DNA from: an uncultured Eubacteriales bacterium
GTDB taxonomy: Bacteria > Bacillota > Clostridia > Oscillospirales > Oscillospiraceae
DNA: 64,000 bases
NCBI GenBank assembly: GCA_900546515.1
Contig: URDG01000008.1
Span: 1-64,000, forward strand
Reading direction: 5' to 3'
Shown: one piece after another, positions 41,140 to 50,101 of the stretch
Position numbering within the stretch: the first letter of the stretch is position 1
Layout: each line of letters opens with the position of its first letter
The notes under the pieces: model-generated
Databases searched by the model: none
Told to the model about the DNA's origin: nothing
The model's input: the letters and a program-made list of their open reading frames with translations, nothing else
Program-made: the position numbers and the translations under genes

Positions 41140-41808
41140 ATGCGTTTATTTGACATTCTAGGCCCTGTTATGGTGGGGCCATCCAGCAGTCATACGGCGG
41201 GCGCCGTGCGTATCGGACTTGCCGCGCGGAAGCTTCTGGGGGAAGAGCCTGCGCATGCGGACATCTCCCTTCACGGCAGCTTTGCGCTTACCGGCCACGG
41301 CCATGGGACGGACTGCGCGCTCGTTGCCGGGCTGCTCGGCATGCAGCCGGATGATCTGCGTATTCCGGACAGCTTCAAGGAGGCGGAAAAGCGCGGACTG
41401 ACAGTCAAGCTCTCTGCGGTGCAGCTGAGGAACGTGCATCCCAATACCGCAAGATTGCAGCTCACCGGCGTGAACGGGCGCACGCTTGACGTTGTTGCGG
41501 AGAGCATAGGCGGCGGCAGGATACGCATTGTTTCAATCGACGGGATCGACGCGAATTTTTCCGGCGAGCACAATACACTTATCGTGCACAATCAGGATGT
41601 GCCAGGACATGTTGCAGCCGTCACGACTGCACTCATGCAGCGGCATGTCAATATTGCAAGCATGCAGCTCTACCGCAGCGAGCAGGGCGGCTATGCCGTT
41701 ATGATACTCGAATGTGATCAGCCGATCCCGACGGATATTGAGGAGTGGCTGAGCCATATCGACGGCATTATGAAGATCACTATATTCAATCAGGAGGATC
41801 CCGAATGA
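41140..41808 (+). CDS. sdaAB: L-serine ammonia-lyase, iron-sulfur dependent, beta subunit
   Basis: 222 aa. FDILGPVMVGPSSSHTAGAVRIGLAAR (residues 4-30) is the conserved beta-chain segment with the SSSHT substrate loop. A C-terminal ACT domain (about residues 148-220) begins NTLIVHNQDVPGHVAAVTTALMQRHVNIASM. With the alpha chain it deaminates L-serine to pyruvate and ammonia. The stop overlaps the alpha-chain start (ATGA). Pyruvate kinase lies convergently downstream. Confidence 0.95.
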   Translation: MRLFDILGPVMVGPSSSHTAGAVRIGLAARKLLGEEPAHADISLHGSFALTGHGHGTDCALVAGLLGMQPDDLRIPDSFKEAEKRGLTVKLSAVQLRNVHPNTARLQLTGVNGRTLDVVAESIGGGRIRIVSIDGIDANFSGEHNTLIVHNQDVPGHVAAVTTALMQRHVNIASMQLYRSEQGGYAVMILECDQPIPTDIEEWLSHIDGIMKITIFNQEDPE

Positions 41809-42671
41809 GCTTTAACAGTATCGCCGCTATGCTTGAGGTATCGGAAAAGACAGGTATGCCGCTTTACACGGTGATCTGCGAGGATGACTGCCGCGAGAAC
41901 GGATATTCTCCTGAGTCATCCCACCGTCAGATCTCGGCGCTTTGGGAGGCGATGCTCCAGTCAAGCCAGCAGTACCGCGCATCTGACCGCTCAAACAGCG
42001 GCCTTATCGGCGGTGACGCCGATAAGCTGAGAACGGCGGCAAAGGAAGGACGGCTTGTCGGAGGAACATATTTTCTCCGCGTCACAGAGGAAGCGCTGCG
42101 CGTTGCGGAGTGCAACGCATGTATGAAGCGTATTGTAGCCGCGCCTACTGCTGGAAGCTGCGGCGTGCTTCCAGCGGTGCTTATCCCGCTCACAGAGGAG
42201 ACTGGAGTGAGCACCGAGCTTGTGCTTCAGGCGCTCTATATTGCGGCAGGCTTCGGTCAGGTCACCGCTGCACGGGCTAACGTGTCCGGCGCGGAGGGCG
42301 GCTGTCAGGCGGAGATAGGCACGGCGAGCGCAATGGCCGCCGCGGCGCTGACGCATATCATGGGCGGGACGGCGCAGCAGTGCGCACACGCCTTTGCTAT
42401 CGCGCTCGGCAATCTGCTTGGCCTCGTGTGCGATCCTGTCGGCGGACTGGTAGAGATACCGTGCGTCAAGCGCAACGTTGTAGGCGCTGTAAACGCTGTG
42501 AGCGCGGCAAATATGGCGCTCGCGGGAATAACCAGCCATATTCCGGCCGATGAGGTTATCGACGCGATGGGCGAGATCGGGGACGCGCTCCCTGCGAGCC
42601 TGCGCGAGACCGGACTCGGGGGGCTTGCAGCGACGCCGACTGCAAAACGAATCACGAAGAATATCCGCTGA
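41805..42671 (+). CDS. sdaAA: L-serine ammonia-lyase, iron-sulfur dependent, alpha subunit
   Basis: 288 aa from the ATG at 41805 (AGGAGG 7 bases upstream), overlapping sdaAB by 4 bases. AAPTAGSCGVLPAVL (about residues 109-123), SGAEGGCQAEIGTASAMAAAA (about 159-179) and GLVCDPVGGLVEIPCVKRN provide the cysteines for the 4Fe-4S cluster. This is the oxygen-sensitive, anaerobe-type serine dehydratase. Confidence 0.95.
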   Translation: MSFNSIAAMLEVSEKTGMPLYTVICEDDCRENGYSPESSHRQISALWEAMLQSSQQYRASDRSNSGLIGGDADKLRTAAKEGRLVGGTYFLRVTEEALRVAECNACMKRIVAAPTAGSCGVLPAVLIPLTEETGVSTELVLQALYIAAGFGQVTAARANVSGAEGGCQAEIGTASAMAAAALTHIMGGTAQQCAHAFAIALGNLLGLVCDPVGGLVEIPCVKRNVVGAVNAVSAANMALAGITSHIPADEVIDAMGEIGDALPASLRETGLGGLAATPTAKRITKNIR

Positions 42672-42700
42672 ACCGTTTTTAACCGGCAGCCGGCAATAAA

Positions 42701-42734
42701 CGCAGGGCGCACAGAAAAATCTGCGCGCCCTGCG
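42701..42734. terminator. Terminator between sdaAA and pyk
   Basis: A 10-bp GC-rich stem (CGCAGGGCGC) is followed by TATTTAT on the plus strand and preceded by an A-rich run that serves the minus strand. Confidence 0.75.
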
Positions 42735-42756
42735 TATTTATATGCGGTATTTGCCG

Positions 42757-44169
42757 TCAGATAGTGTCGACCTTTATGAGATTGGTGCTTCCGGAAAATC
42801 CACTGACTGCGCTGCCGGTAAGAACAATATTGTCGCCCGGCTGCAAATTGAGCGCTTTTATTGCGGCTTTGCGTGCGTTGTAGAACAGGACATCCGTAGA
42901 ATCGACCTGCTCGCCGAGAACAGGGAGAACGCCCCAGGAGAGCGCGAGCTTATACCACACGCGCTTATCTGTCGCAATGCCGACAATATCAATGGGCATG
43001 CGGAAACGCGAGACCATGCGCACGGTAGTCCCGGACAGGGAGCTGACGACGATAGCCTTGGCGTTGATGTCGATAGCCATGCCGCAGGTAGCGTGAGAGA
43101 TAGCGTCGCGCAGATTCTTTATCTTGAAACCGGTGTTCTTGAAGCGCTTTACGTAGTCGATATGCTTTTCCGTCTCCTCTGCGATCGAGGCCATGGTCTG
43201 CACGGTCTGCACAGGGTATTTGCCGGCGGCGGATTCCCCGGAGAGCATTATTGCACTGCTTCCGTCATATACGGCGTTTGCCACATCGGAGATCTCAGCG
43301 CGGGTAGGACGGGGATTGTATATCATGGATTCGAGCATCTCCGTGGCGGTTATTACGCGCTTGCCAAGGAGGCGGCACTTTGTGATAAGGTATTTCTGGA
43401 TCGCGGGAAGCTCCGTATAAGGGACCTCTACGCCGAGGTCGCCGCGGCCTATCATAATGCCTTCACATTCGCTGCATATGTCCTCTATATTGTCAATGCC
43501 GGACTGGTTCTCGATTTTTGCGATTATGTCGATATTTTCGCCGCCGTTTTCTTTCAGAAAAGCTTTCATGTCGGCGACATCCTTGCGGCAGGAGACGAAT
43601 GAGGCGGCGACGAAGTCCACGCCGTTTTCAATACCGAAGAGAAGGTCTGATTTATCCTGTTCGCTGAGAAATTCCTGCTTGAGCACCTTGCCGGGGAAGC
43701 TCATGCTCTTCCGGTTCGAGAGCTTGCCGCCTACGACGACAGTGCAGTGTATATCGTCGCCGTCTATCGAGGTGACCCTGAAAATAACAAGCCCGTTGTT
43801 TACAAGAATGGTATCGCCGACTTCCAGATCCCTGGCAAGATCGGAATAGCTTACGCTGACGATCGTTTCATCACCCTCGACCTCCCTTGTCGTGAATGTG
43901 AAATCGTCGCTGTCGTGCAGCATAATCTCACCGTTTTTGAAGGTCTTGATACGGTATTCAGGGCCTTTTGTGTCGAGCATTATGGCAATGGGCAGTCCAA
44001 GCTCTTCGCGGACGCGCTTTATCATGTCGAGCTTTTGTTTGTGTTCCTCATGCGTGCCGTGAGAGAAGTTCAGCCGCGCAACATTCAGACCGGCGCGGCA
44101 CATTGCGGCAAAAGTATCTGCGTCGCTGCTGGCGGGACCGATAGTGCAAATAATTTTAGTTTTTCTCAT
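42757..44169 (-). CDS. pyk: Pyruvate kinase
   Basis: 470 aa from the ATG at 44169 (AAGGAAG upstream); an upstream in-frame ATG at 44187 is less well placed. MRKTKIICTIGPASSD starts the TIM barrel. MLDTKGPEYR, DIIAKIENQSGIDNIEDI (catalytic Lys region), GIMIGRGDLGVEVP and TATEMLESMIYNPRPTRAEISDVANAVYDG are canonical. The C-terminal allosteric domain is present, but the extra PEP-utiliser domain of many Bacillota enzymes is absent. It makes pyruvate and ATP in glycolysis. Confidence 0.97.
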   Translation of the reverse strand: MRKTKIICTIGPASSDADTFAAMCRAGLNVARLNFSHGTHEEHKQKLDMIKRVREELGLPIAIMLDTKGPEYRIKTFKNGEIMLHDSDDFTFTTREVEGDETIVSVSYSDLARDLEVGDTILVNNGLVIFRVTSIDGDDIHCTVVVGGKLSNRKSMSFPGKVLKQEFLSEQDKSDLLFGIENGVDFVAASFVSCRKDVADMKAFLKENGGENIDIIAKIENQSGIDNIEDICSECEGIMIGRGDLGVEVPYTELPAIQKYLITKCRLLGKRVITATEMLESMIYNPRPTRAEISDVANAVYDGSSAIMLSGESAAGKYPVQTVQTMASIAEETEKHIDYVKRFKNTGFKIKNLRDAISHATCGMAIDINAKAIVVSSLSGTTVRMVSRFRMPIDIVGIATDKRVWYKLALSWGVLPVLGEQVDSTDVLFYNARKAAIKALNLQPGDNIVLTGSAVSGFSGSTNLIKVDTI

Positions 44170-44203
44170 AACTGCTTCCTTCTGCAATCGAAATTCAAAA
44201 AAT

Positions 44204-44232
44204 ATTTTAGCATATTACGGTTTCGAGTTCAA
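44204..44232 (-). promoter_or_regulatory. Promoter of pyk
   Basis: On the minus strand TTGAAC (44227-44232), a 17-base spacer, and TGC plus TAAAAT (44204-44209). Confidence 0.7.
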
Positions 44233-44315
44233 TAATTGAGAATGGATTTCTTCAAAATTGAGCTTTCTGCACATGAAATTTATGCGGGGAAAACCGGACT
44301 TATCACTGCTGCATA

Positions 44316-44345
44316 TTGTCCGGCTTATGGAGTATGTAATATAAT
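44316..44345 (+). promoter_or_regulatory. Promoter of mscL
   Basis: TTGTCC (44316-44321), an 18-base spacer, consensus TATAAT (44340-44345). Confidence 0.6.
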
Positions 44346-44391
44346 AATACGTCCGGATTGAAAACAAATTATATTTACAGGGAGAGTACAT

Positions 44392-44853
44392 ATGAAAAAG
44401 TTTTTTGCGGAATTCAGGGATTTTATAGCGCGCGGCAATGTGCTGGATATGGCGATAGGCGTCATTATAGCCACAGCTTTCGGCAAGATCACAAATTCAC
44501 TCGTCAACGATGTTTTCATGCCACTGCTTGGCTGGCTCATCGGCGGTATTGATTTTTCCACCTTCAATTTTACTCTGCCGGCTATTGTGCTTGATGACGG
44601 CACCACGATACTGAAAAATCAAGTGGAGATAGGCATAGGGACGTTTATGACAACCGTCATTGACTTCATTCTCATGGCGTTCATTGTGTTCCTGATCGTA
44701 AAAGGCTTCAATGCCGCAAAGGGAAAGCTCGAAAAGAAAGAAGAGGAAGAGGAAAAAGCAGAAGAGGCGCCAAAGCCGTCAAAGGAAGAGGAGCTTCTGA
44801 CTGAAATACGCGACCTGCTCAAGGAAAAGGAAGCGCATAATAATAAAGAATAA
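44392..44853 (+). CDS. mscL: Large-conductance mechanosensitive channel MscL
   Basis: 153 aa. KKFFAEFRDFIARGNVLDMAIGVIIATAFGKITNSLVNDVFMPLLG (residues 2-47) is the N-terminal helix plus TM1 pore. TM2 is MTTVIDFILMAFIVFLIVKGF (about 85-105). A charged C-terminal tail (KKEEEEEKAEEAPKPSKEEELLTEIRDLL) is longer than usual and ends in the conserved bundle helix. It opens on membrane tension to release solutes during hypo-osmotic shock. AGGGAGAG lies before the ATG. Confidence 0.97.
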   Translation: MKKFFAEFRDFIARGNVLDMAIGVIIATAFGKITNSLVNDVFMPLLGWLIGGIDFSTFNFTLPAIVLDDGTTILKNQVEIGIGTFMTTVIDFILMAFIVFLIVKGFNAAKGKLEKKEEEEEKAEEAPKPSKEEELLTEIRDLLKEKEAHNNKE

Positions 44854-44876
44854 ACGTCAGCCCATGGTTTTTATAA

Positions 44877-44924
44877 GGACGCAGTTTGCCCGCACAGATG
44901 CGGATGAATTGCGTCCGAATTTTT
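44877..44924 (+). terminator. Terminator of mscL
   Basis: GGACGCA pairs with TGCGTCC around an inner CCGCA/TGCGG stem, with GAATTTTTG after it. Confidence 0.75.
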
Positions 44925-44949
44925 GTGCAAAATTAATATGAAGTTAGTC

Positions 44950-45000
44950 TTGACAAAATACCCCTCGGGGGTATATGCTCCAAATACCCCCGAGGGGTAT
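44950..45000 (+). promoter_or_regulatory. csoR-copA promoter with two mirrored CsoR operators
   Basis: TTGACA (44950-44955) is followed by the operator ATACCCCTCGGGGGTAT (44958-44974), which fills the spacer and reaches the -10 region. A second operator, its exact reverse complement, lies at 44984-45000. Together they form a 43-base inverted repeat. These match the known G-tract CsoR site type and imply copper-released autorepression. Confidence 0.9.
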
Positions 45001-45023
45001 AACAAATGTGCGAGGTGCATGAA

Positions 45024-45329
45024 ATGGAAGACGGAAAATGCTGCTGCTGTCAGCGCCGGAAAGAGCGGACGCCGGAGGAATACAGCAAGCTTATAAACCG
45101 GCTCAACCGCATAGAAGGGCAGATACGCGGCATACGCGGCATGGTCGAAAATAACGCATACTGCCCGGATATTCTTATCCAGTCCGCAGCGGTGAACGCT
45201 GCCGTAAATGCTTTCAATAAAGAGCTTCTTGCCAACCATATCCGGACCTGCGTTGCGGACGATATACGCGAGGGAAAGGACGAGGTCATCGACGAGCTTG
45301 TAGCTACGCTGCAAAAGCTCATGAAATAA
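45024..45329 (+). CDS. csoR: Copper-sensing repressor CsoR
   Basis: 101 aa from the ATG at 45024 (GAGGTG 7 bases upstream), not the ATG at 45006. The DUF156 helical fold has INRLNRIEGQIRGIRGMVENNAYCPDILIQSAAVNAA. Cys47, His72 and Cys76 have the 25- and 4-residue spacing of the Cu(I) site. An unusual CCCC run at residues 6-9 could add metal affinity. Two CsoR-type operators overlap its promoter and copA follows 44 bases later. Confidence 0.95.
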   Translation: MEDGKCCCCQRRKERTPEEYSKLINRLNRIEGQIRGIRGMVENNAYCPDILIQSAAVNAAVNAFNKELLANHIRTCVADDIREGKDEVIDELVATLQKLMK

Positions 45330-45373
45330 GTTTCATGCAGATGAATTACTTTGCATAAAGGAGGCTTGAAGAT

Positions 45374-47893
45374 ATGAAGCAATATAATGTGACAGGCATG
45401 AGCTGCGCGGCGTGTTCGGCGCGCGTGGAGAAGGCCGTGTCAAAGGTGCCGGGCGTGACTGCATGCTCTGTGAGCCTGTTGACGAATTCAATGGGCGTTG
45501 AAGGCACCGCCGCCCCGGAGACGGTCATTGCCGCAGTGCGGGAGGCGGGCTACGGTGCGTCCCTCAAGGGCGCGGGAAAAGCGGCGCCGAGCATGTCCGA
45601 GGCTGAGGCGCAGCTTGAGGATCACGAGACCCCAAAGCTAAAGCGCAGACTGCTCTGGTCGCTCGGATTTCTGGTAGTCCTAATGTATTTTTCCATGGGA
45701 CATATGATGTGGGGCTGGCCGCTGCCGTCGTTTTATAACGGCAATCACATTGCCATGGGACTCACGCAGCTGCTGCTGACCGTTGTGATAATGGTAATAA
45801 ACCAGAAATTTTTCATCAGCGGTTTCAAGAGCCTGTGGCACCGCGCGCCTAATATGGACACGCTTGTCGCACTCGGATCCGCCGCTGCATTTATATACAG
45901 CACGTATGCTCTTTTCGCAATGACGGACGCGCAGGTCAAGGGCGATATGGACGGCGTGATGAAGTACATGATGGACTTCTATTTTGAGTCGGCCGCAATG
46001 ATCCTTACGCTTATAACCGTAGGCAAAATGCTGGAGGCGCGTTCAAAGGGAAAGACGACGGACGCGCTGAAAGGGCTGATGAAGCTTGCGCCGAAAACGG
46101 CGTGTATTCTGCGCGACGGAACGGAAGTGACTGTACCTGTCAATCAGGTGCAGAAAGATGATGTATTCCTTGTCCGGCCGGGCGAGAGCATACCGGTGGA
46201 CGGCGTGGTGCTGGAAGGCAGCAGCGCTGTGAATGAGGCCGCGCTGACCGGCGAGAGTATACCCGCGGATAAGGCCGCAGGGGACAGCGTGTCTGCGGCG
46301 ACGGTCAATCAGTCGGGCTTCCTCAAATGCCGCGCAACGCGCGTCGGCGAGGATACGACGCTTTCGCAGATAATCCAGATGGTCAGCGATGCCGCAGCCA
46401 CAAAAGCACCTATTGCAAAGATAGCGGACAAGGTTTCCGGCGTGTTTGTGCCGGCGGTAATATGCATGGCGCTGGTGACGACCGCCGTATGGCTTCTCAT
46501 CGGGCAGAGCTTCGGCTATGCGCTTGCGCGCGGTATATCGGTGCTGGTGATAAGCTGCCCGTGCGCGCTGGGGCTTGCGACGCCGGTTGCAATTATGGTC
46601 GGCAGCGGACTCGGAGCGAAAAACGGAATACTGTTCAAGACCGCGGCCTCGCTTGAAGAGACCGGAAGGATAGAGATCGTCGCGCTGGACAAGACCGGAA
46701 CCATCACTTCCGGCGAGCCGAAGGTCACGGATATAGTTCCGGCGGACGGAGGGGATGAGACCACGCTTCTCCGCAGCGCCCTTGCACTTGAGCAGAAGAG
46801 CGAACATCCGCTTGCCCGCGCAGTGCTGCAGCACTGCCGCGAAGCCGGCATTACGGCCGGAGACGTATCGGAGTTCAAGGCTTTGCCCGGCAACGGCCTT
46901 ACGGCTGTGATTGACGGTGTGACTATCTGCGGCGGCAACCTTGATTTCATCGGAAGCCGGGCGGAAGTGACGGATAAAATGAGAGCCGAGGCCGAAAAGC
47001 TTTCTGAATCCGGCAAGACACCGCTGTTTTTCGCAGCGGGGGACAGGCTCCTCGGCATAATCGCAGTTGCGGACGTCATAAAAGAGGACAGCCCGCAGGC
47101 TGTACGCGAGCTCCAGAACATGGGCATACAGGTCGTGATGCTTACCGGCGACAATGAACGCACGGCAAAGGCAATAGGCGCGCAGGCCGGAGTCGATCAG
47201 GTCATAGCCGGTGTTCTACCGGACGGGAAAGAGACTGAGATACGCAGACTCATGCAGCGCGGCAAGGTAGCGATGGTCGGGGATGGAATAAATGATGCGC
47301 CGGCGCTGACGCGCGCCAATATCGGCATTGCGATAGGTGCAGGCACGGATGTTGCGATAGATGCGGCGGACGTTGTCCTGATGAAGAGCCGTCTGAGCGA
47401 TGTTCCGGCAGCTATAAGGCTCAGCCGCGCCACACTCAGGAATATCCACGAGAACCTGTTCTGGGCTTTCTTTTACAATACCATCGGTATCCCTATTGCG
47501 GCGGGCGTGTTTATTCCGCTTGGCCTGACGCTCAATCCGATGCTGGGAGCCGCGGCAATGAGCCTGTCCAGCTTCTGCGTTGTATCCAATGCGCTGAGGC
47601 TCAATCTGTTCAAGCTTCGTGACGCAAGTCACGATCATAAAAGAAATACTCATCTTAAAGAAATCAGGGAGGAGACAAATTCCATGGAAAAGACAATGAA
47701 GATCAAAGGTATGATGTGCGGCCACTGCGAGGCGACCGTGAAAAAGGCTCTTGAGGCTGTCCCGGGGGTCAGCGAAGCTAAAGTGAGTCATGAGAACGGC
47801 ACGGCAGTCGTTACGCTTTCCGCGCCCGTTGATGACAGCGTACTCAAAAATGCCGTAGAGGCCAAGGATTATACCGTTACCGAGATCAAATAA
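45374..47893 (+). CDS. copA: Copper-exporting P-type ATPase CopA fused in frame to a CopZ-like domain
   Basis: 839 aa. The N-terminal heavy-metal domain has GMSCAACSARV (residues 8-18). Actuator TGES, the ion-path SCPCALGLATP, phosphorylation site ALDKTGTITSGEP, nucleotide-domain HP (SEHPLARAV) and the hinge VAMVGDGINDAPAL are all intact. It exports Cu(I) across the membrane. After the last helices the frame continues through a linker (DASHDHKRNTHLKEI) into a second metal domain with GMMCGHCEATVKKAL (about residues 780-794), which in relatives is a separate copZ. AAAGGAGG lies upstream. Confidence 0.95.
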   Translation: MKQYNVTGMSCAACSARVEKAVSKVPGVTACSVSLLTNSMGVEGTAAPETVIAAVREAGYGASLKGAGKAAPSMSEAEAQLEDHETPKLKRRLLWSLGFLVVLMYFSMGHMMWGWPLPSFYNGNHIAMGLTQLLLTVVIMVINQKFFISGFKSLWHRAPNMDTLVALGSAAAFIYSTYALFAMTDAQVKGDMDGVMKYMMDFYFESAAMILTLITVGKMLEARSKGKTTDALKGLMKLAPKTACILRDGTEVTVPVNQVQKDDVFLVRPGESIPVDGVVLEGSSAVNEAALTGESIPADKAAGDSVSAATVNQSGFLKCRATRVGEDTTLSQIIQMVSDAAATKAPIAKIADKVSGVFVPAVICMALVTTAVWLLIGQSFGYALARGISVLVISCPCALGLATPVAIMVGSGLGAKNGILFKTAASLEETGRIEIVALDKTGTITSGEPKVTDIVPADGGDETTLLRSALALEQKSEHPLARAVLQHCREAGITAGDVSEFKALPGNGLTAVIDGVTICGGNLDFIGSRAEVTDKMRAEAEKLSESGKTPLFFAAGDRLLGIIAVADVIKEDSPQAVRELQNMGIQVVMLTGDNERTAKAIGAQAGVDQVIAGVLPDGKETEIRRLMQRGKVAMVGDGINDAPALTRANIGIAIGAGTDVAIDAADVVLMKSRLSDVPAAIRLSRATLRNIHENLFWAFFYNTIGIPIAAGVFIPLGLTLNPMLGAAAMSLSSFCVVSNALRLNLFKLRDASHDHKRNTHLKEIREETNSMEKTMKIKGMMCGHCEATVKKALEAVPGVSEAKVSHENGTAVVTLSAPVDDSVLKNAVEAKDYTVTEIK
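47684..47893 (+). CDS. copZ: Internal CopZ-like copper chaperone start within copA
   Basis: In frame with copA, an ATG at 47684 is preceded by GGGAGGAG (47668-47675, 8-base spacing). It would give a free 69-aa protein MEKTMKIKGMMCGHCEATVKK..., the exact size of CopZ. The region could therefore make both a fused domain and a free Cu(I) chaperone. Whether internal initiation happens is inference. Confidence 0.6.
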   Translation: MEKTMKIKGMMCGHCEATVKKALEAVPGVSEAKVSHENGTAVVTLSAPVDDSVLKNAVEAKDYTVTEIK

Positions 47894-47908
47894 GCAGGCC
47901 TTTCACTT

Positions 47909-47940
47909 GCCGCTCCGGCTTATCACCGGAGCGGCTTTTT
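47909..47940 (+). terminator. Terminator of the csoR-copA operon
   Basis: A perfect 10-bp stem (GCCGCTCCGG) with a 7-base loop, followed by TTTTT. Confidence 0.93.
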
Positions 47941-48036
47941 ATATGGCTTCAATATGGCTTGTTTTTTGTGCGATATGTGATATACTGTTAAACTGTATGA
48001 AAATACGCGGAAAACAGTTTGAAAAGGATAGAAGAT

Positions 48037-50049
48037 ATGCCTGAAACTCGTCAGAACAAAAAAAGAGGCCTGCATTTTGAGCACTGGCGCATTATAAGTC
48101 TTGGCCTTATGATATATGATGCAGTTGCCGTCAATGCCGCATTCTATATTGCGCTCTGGCTGCGCTATGACTGCAAGTTTGCGGATATTCCGATTTTCTA
48201 CGTGGAAGCGCTCAAGCATTTTGCGCCGATATATGCGGTGTTCTGCATCCTTATTTTCTGGCGCTGCCGGATGTATAATACTATATGGCGCTTCGCCGGC
48301 GCACATGAAATGTACAGGGCGCTCGTGGCAACCGGCACGACGCTCGTTTTCCAGATCGCCGGCACGATAATCCTGACGCATGTGATGGGGACGACAGTGC
48401 AGATGCCGCGCATGCCCATTACATATTATTGCATCGGTATCGCGGTGCAGTTTGTGCTCACGATGGGCGTCCGTTTCTCATACAGGATCGTTCTTAGCAT
48501 GAAGCGTTCGGACAATGAGGCGGGACTGAAGCATGTCATGGTCATCGGCGCAGGAGCCGCAGGCCAGATGATTGTCCGCGACCTCAACAATACCCATAAG
48601 GACAGCGATAAGGTCTGCTGCATTATAGACGACAACCCGAATAAATGGGGCCGCTATATGGAGGGCGTGCCGGTAGTCGGCGGCAGGAATGATGTATTTA
48701 TCAACGTTGAAAAATACCGGATCGACAAGATCATCCTCGCCATACCGAGCGCAACGGTCGAGCAGAAGCGCGAGCTTCTGAGCATATGCAGCGAGACGGA
48801 CTGCGAACTCAAACAGGTCACCGTTCTCTATCAGCAGATGGGGCAGATAGTAGATTCCGGGTCGATAAAGGATGTCTCCATTGAGGATCTTCTGGGGCGC
48901 GAGCCAATAAAGATCGACCTGAGCGAGGTCTTTGAATTCATAAGCGGAAAGGTCATCCTTGTGACCGGCGGCGGGGGTTCCATCGGCAGTGAGCTCTGCC
49001 GTCAGATCGCCGCGCACGACCCGAAAACGCTCATAATCTTTGACATATACGAGAATAACGCCTACGATATTCAGCTTGAATTGAAGGAAAAATATCCGAA
49101 GCTTGATTTGGTGACGCTTATCGGCTCTGTGCGCGACAGCCGCCGTATTGAGCAGGTTTTCGAAAGATATCACCCGGAGATCGTTTTTCATGCAGCGGCG
49201 CACAAGCATGTGCCGCTGATGGAGGACAGCCCCTGCGAAGCGATAAAAAACAACGTCCTCGGCACATATAAGACGGCCTATGCGGCTGTTACCCACGGCT
49301 GTAAGCGTTTCGTGCTTATTTCCACGGACAAGGCCGTAAATCCGACAAATGTCATGGGCGCATCGAAGCGTCTGTGCGAAATGGTTGTCCAGAGCTTTGA
49401 CAGAATGGTAAAGCTTGGACAGGCATGCAGGATCCCCAGCCTGAGTGTGCATGGAAACCCGCTGGCAAAGGCGGAAAATGATGCGGGGACAGAGTTTGTC
49501 GCCGTGCGTTTCGGAAATGTTCTTGGCAGTAACGGCTCCGTCGTGCCGCTCTTCAAAAAGCAGATCGCGCGCGGCGGCCCTGTTACCGTCACGCATCCTG
49601 ATATAATAAGGTATTTCATGACCGTCCCCGAAGCCGTGAGTCTCGTGCTTCAGGCGGGAGTTTATGCACATGGCGGCGAGATATTTGTGCTCGACATGGG
49701 GGCGCCCGTGAAAATAGACAGTCTGGCGCGCAACCTTATAAAGCTCTCCGGGCTGAGACCGGATGTGGACATAAAAATTGAGTACACGGGTTTACGGCCC
49801 GGCGAGAAGCTTTACGAGGAAAAGCTGATGAGCGAAGAGGGGCTTGAAAAGACGGCAAACGACCTGATCTTTATCGGCCATCCGGTAGATTTTGACACTG
49901 CCGAGTTCTTGAGCCGGGTAAACGAGCTCAAGGAAGCGGCCTATTCCAATGACGAAAACATACGGGAGCTAGTTATAGATATGGTCCCGACGTATGTACC
50001 GTTCGCCGTCGCTCCGGCGCGCAAGGAGCTTACGCATACGGGCGCATAA
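48037..50049 (+). CDS. Nucleoside-diphosphate-sugar 4,6-dehydratase, CapD/WbpM-like membrane type
   Basis: 670 aa from the ATG at 48037 (AAGGAT upstream; a TTG at 48019 is rejected). Four N-terminal helices (about residues 15-140) precede a first Rossmann domain (VMVIGAGAAGQMIVRDL). The catalytic SDR domain follows, with VTGGGGSIGSELCRQI (about residues 307-322) and HAAAHKHVPLMEDSPCEAIKNN. The catalytic region reads FVLISTDKAVNPTNVMGASKR, where Met replaces the usual Tyr, as in this inverting dehydratase class. It likely starts biosynthesis of a modified UDP-sugar for glycans. Confidence 0.92.
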   Translation: MPETRQNKKRGLHFEHWRIISLGLMIYDAVAVNAAFYIALWLRYDCKFADIPIFYVEALKHFAPIYAVFCILIFWRCRMYNTIWRFAGAHEMYRALVATGTTLVFQIAGTIILTHVMGTTVQMPRMPITYYCIGIAVQFVLTMGVRFSYRIVLSMKRSDNEAGLKHVMVIGAGAAGQMIVRDLNNTHKDSDKVCCIIDDNPNKWGRYMEGVPVVGGRNDVFINVEKYRIDKIILAIPSATVEQKRELLSICSETDCELKQVTVLYQQMGQIVDSGSIKDVSIEDLLGREPIKIDLSEVFEFISGKVILVTGGGGSIGSELCRQIAAHDPKTLIIFDIYENNAYDIQLELKEKYPKLDLVTLIGSVRDSRRIEQVFERYHPEIVFHAAAHKHVPLMEDSPCEAIKNNVLGTYKTAYAAVTHGCKRFVLISTDKAVNPTNVMGASKRLCEMVVQSFDRMVKLGQACRIPSLSVHGNPLAKAENDAGTEFVAVRFGNVLGSNGSVVPLFKKQIARGGPVTVTHPDIIRYFMTVPEAVSLVLQAGVYAHGGEIFVLDMGAPVKIDSLARNLIKLSGLRPDVDIKIEYTGLRPGEKLYEEKLMSEEGLEKTANDLIFIGHPVDFDTAEFLSRVNELKEAAYSNDENIRELVIDMVPTYVPFAVAPARKELTHTGA

Positions 50050-50065
50050 ATAGATAAAATAATAT

Positions 50066-50099
50066 AAACCGAGGCCGGGCAAAAGCCCGGCCTCGGTTT
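50066..50099. terminator. Bidirectional terminator between the dehydratase and ftsH
   Basis: A perfect 15-bp stem (AAACCGAGGCCGGGC) with an AAAA loop; ftsH ends 3 bases beyond. Confidence 0.93.
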
Positions 50100-50101
50100 G
50101 T

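Noticed and set aside
48478..49671. 397-codon minus-strand frame opposite the nucleotide-sugar dehydratase
   Set aside because: Antisense to intact catalytic motifs; no plausible domain.
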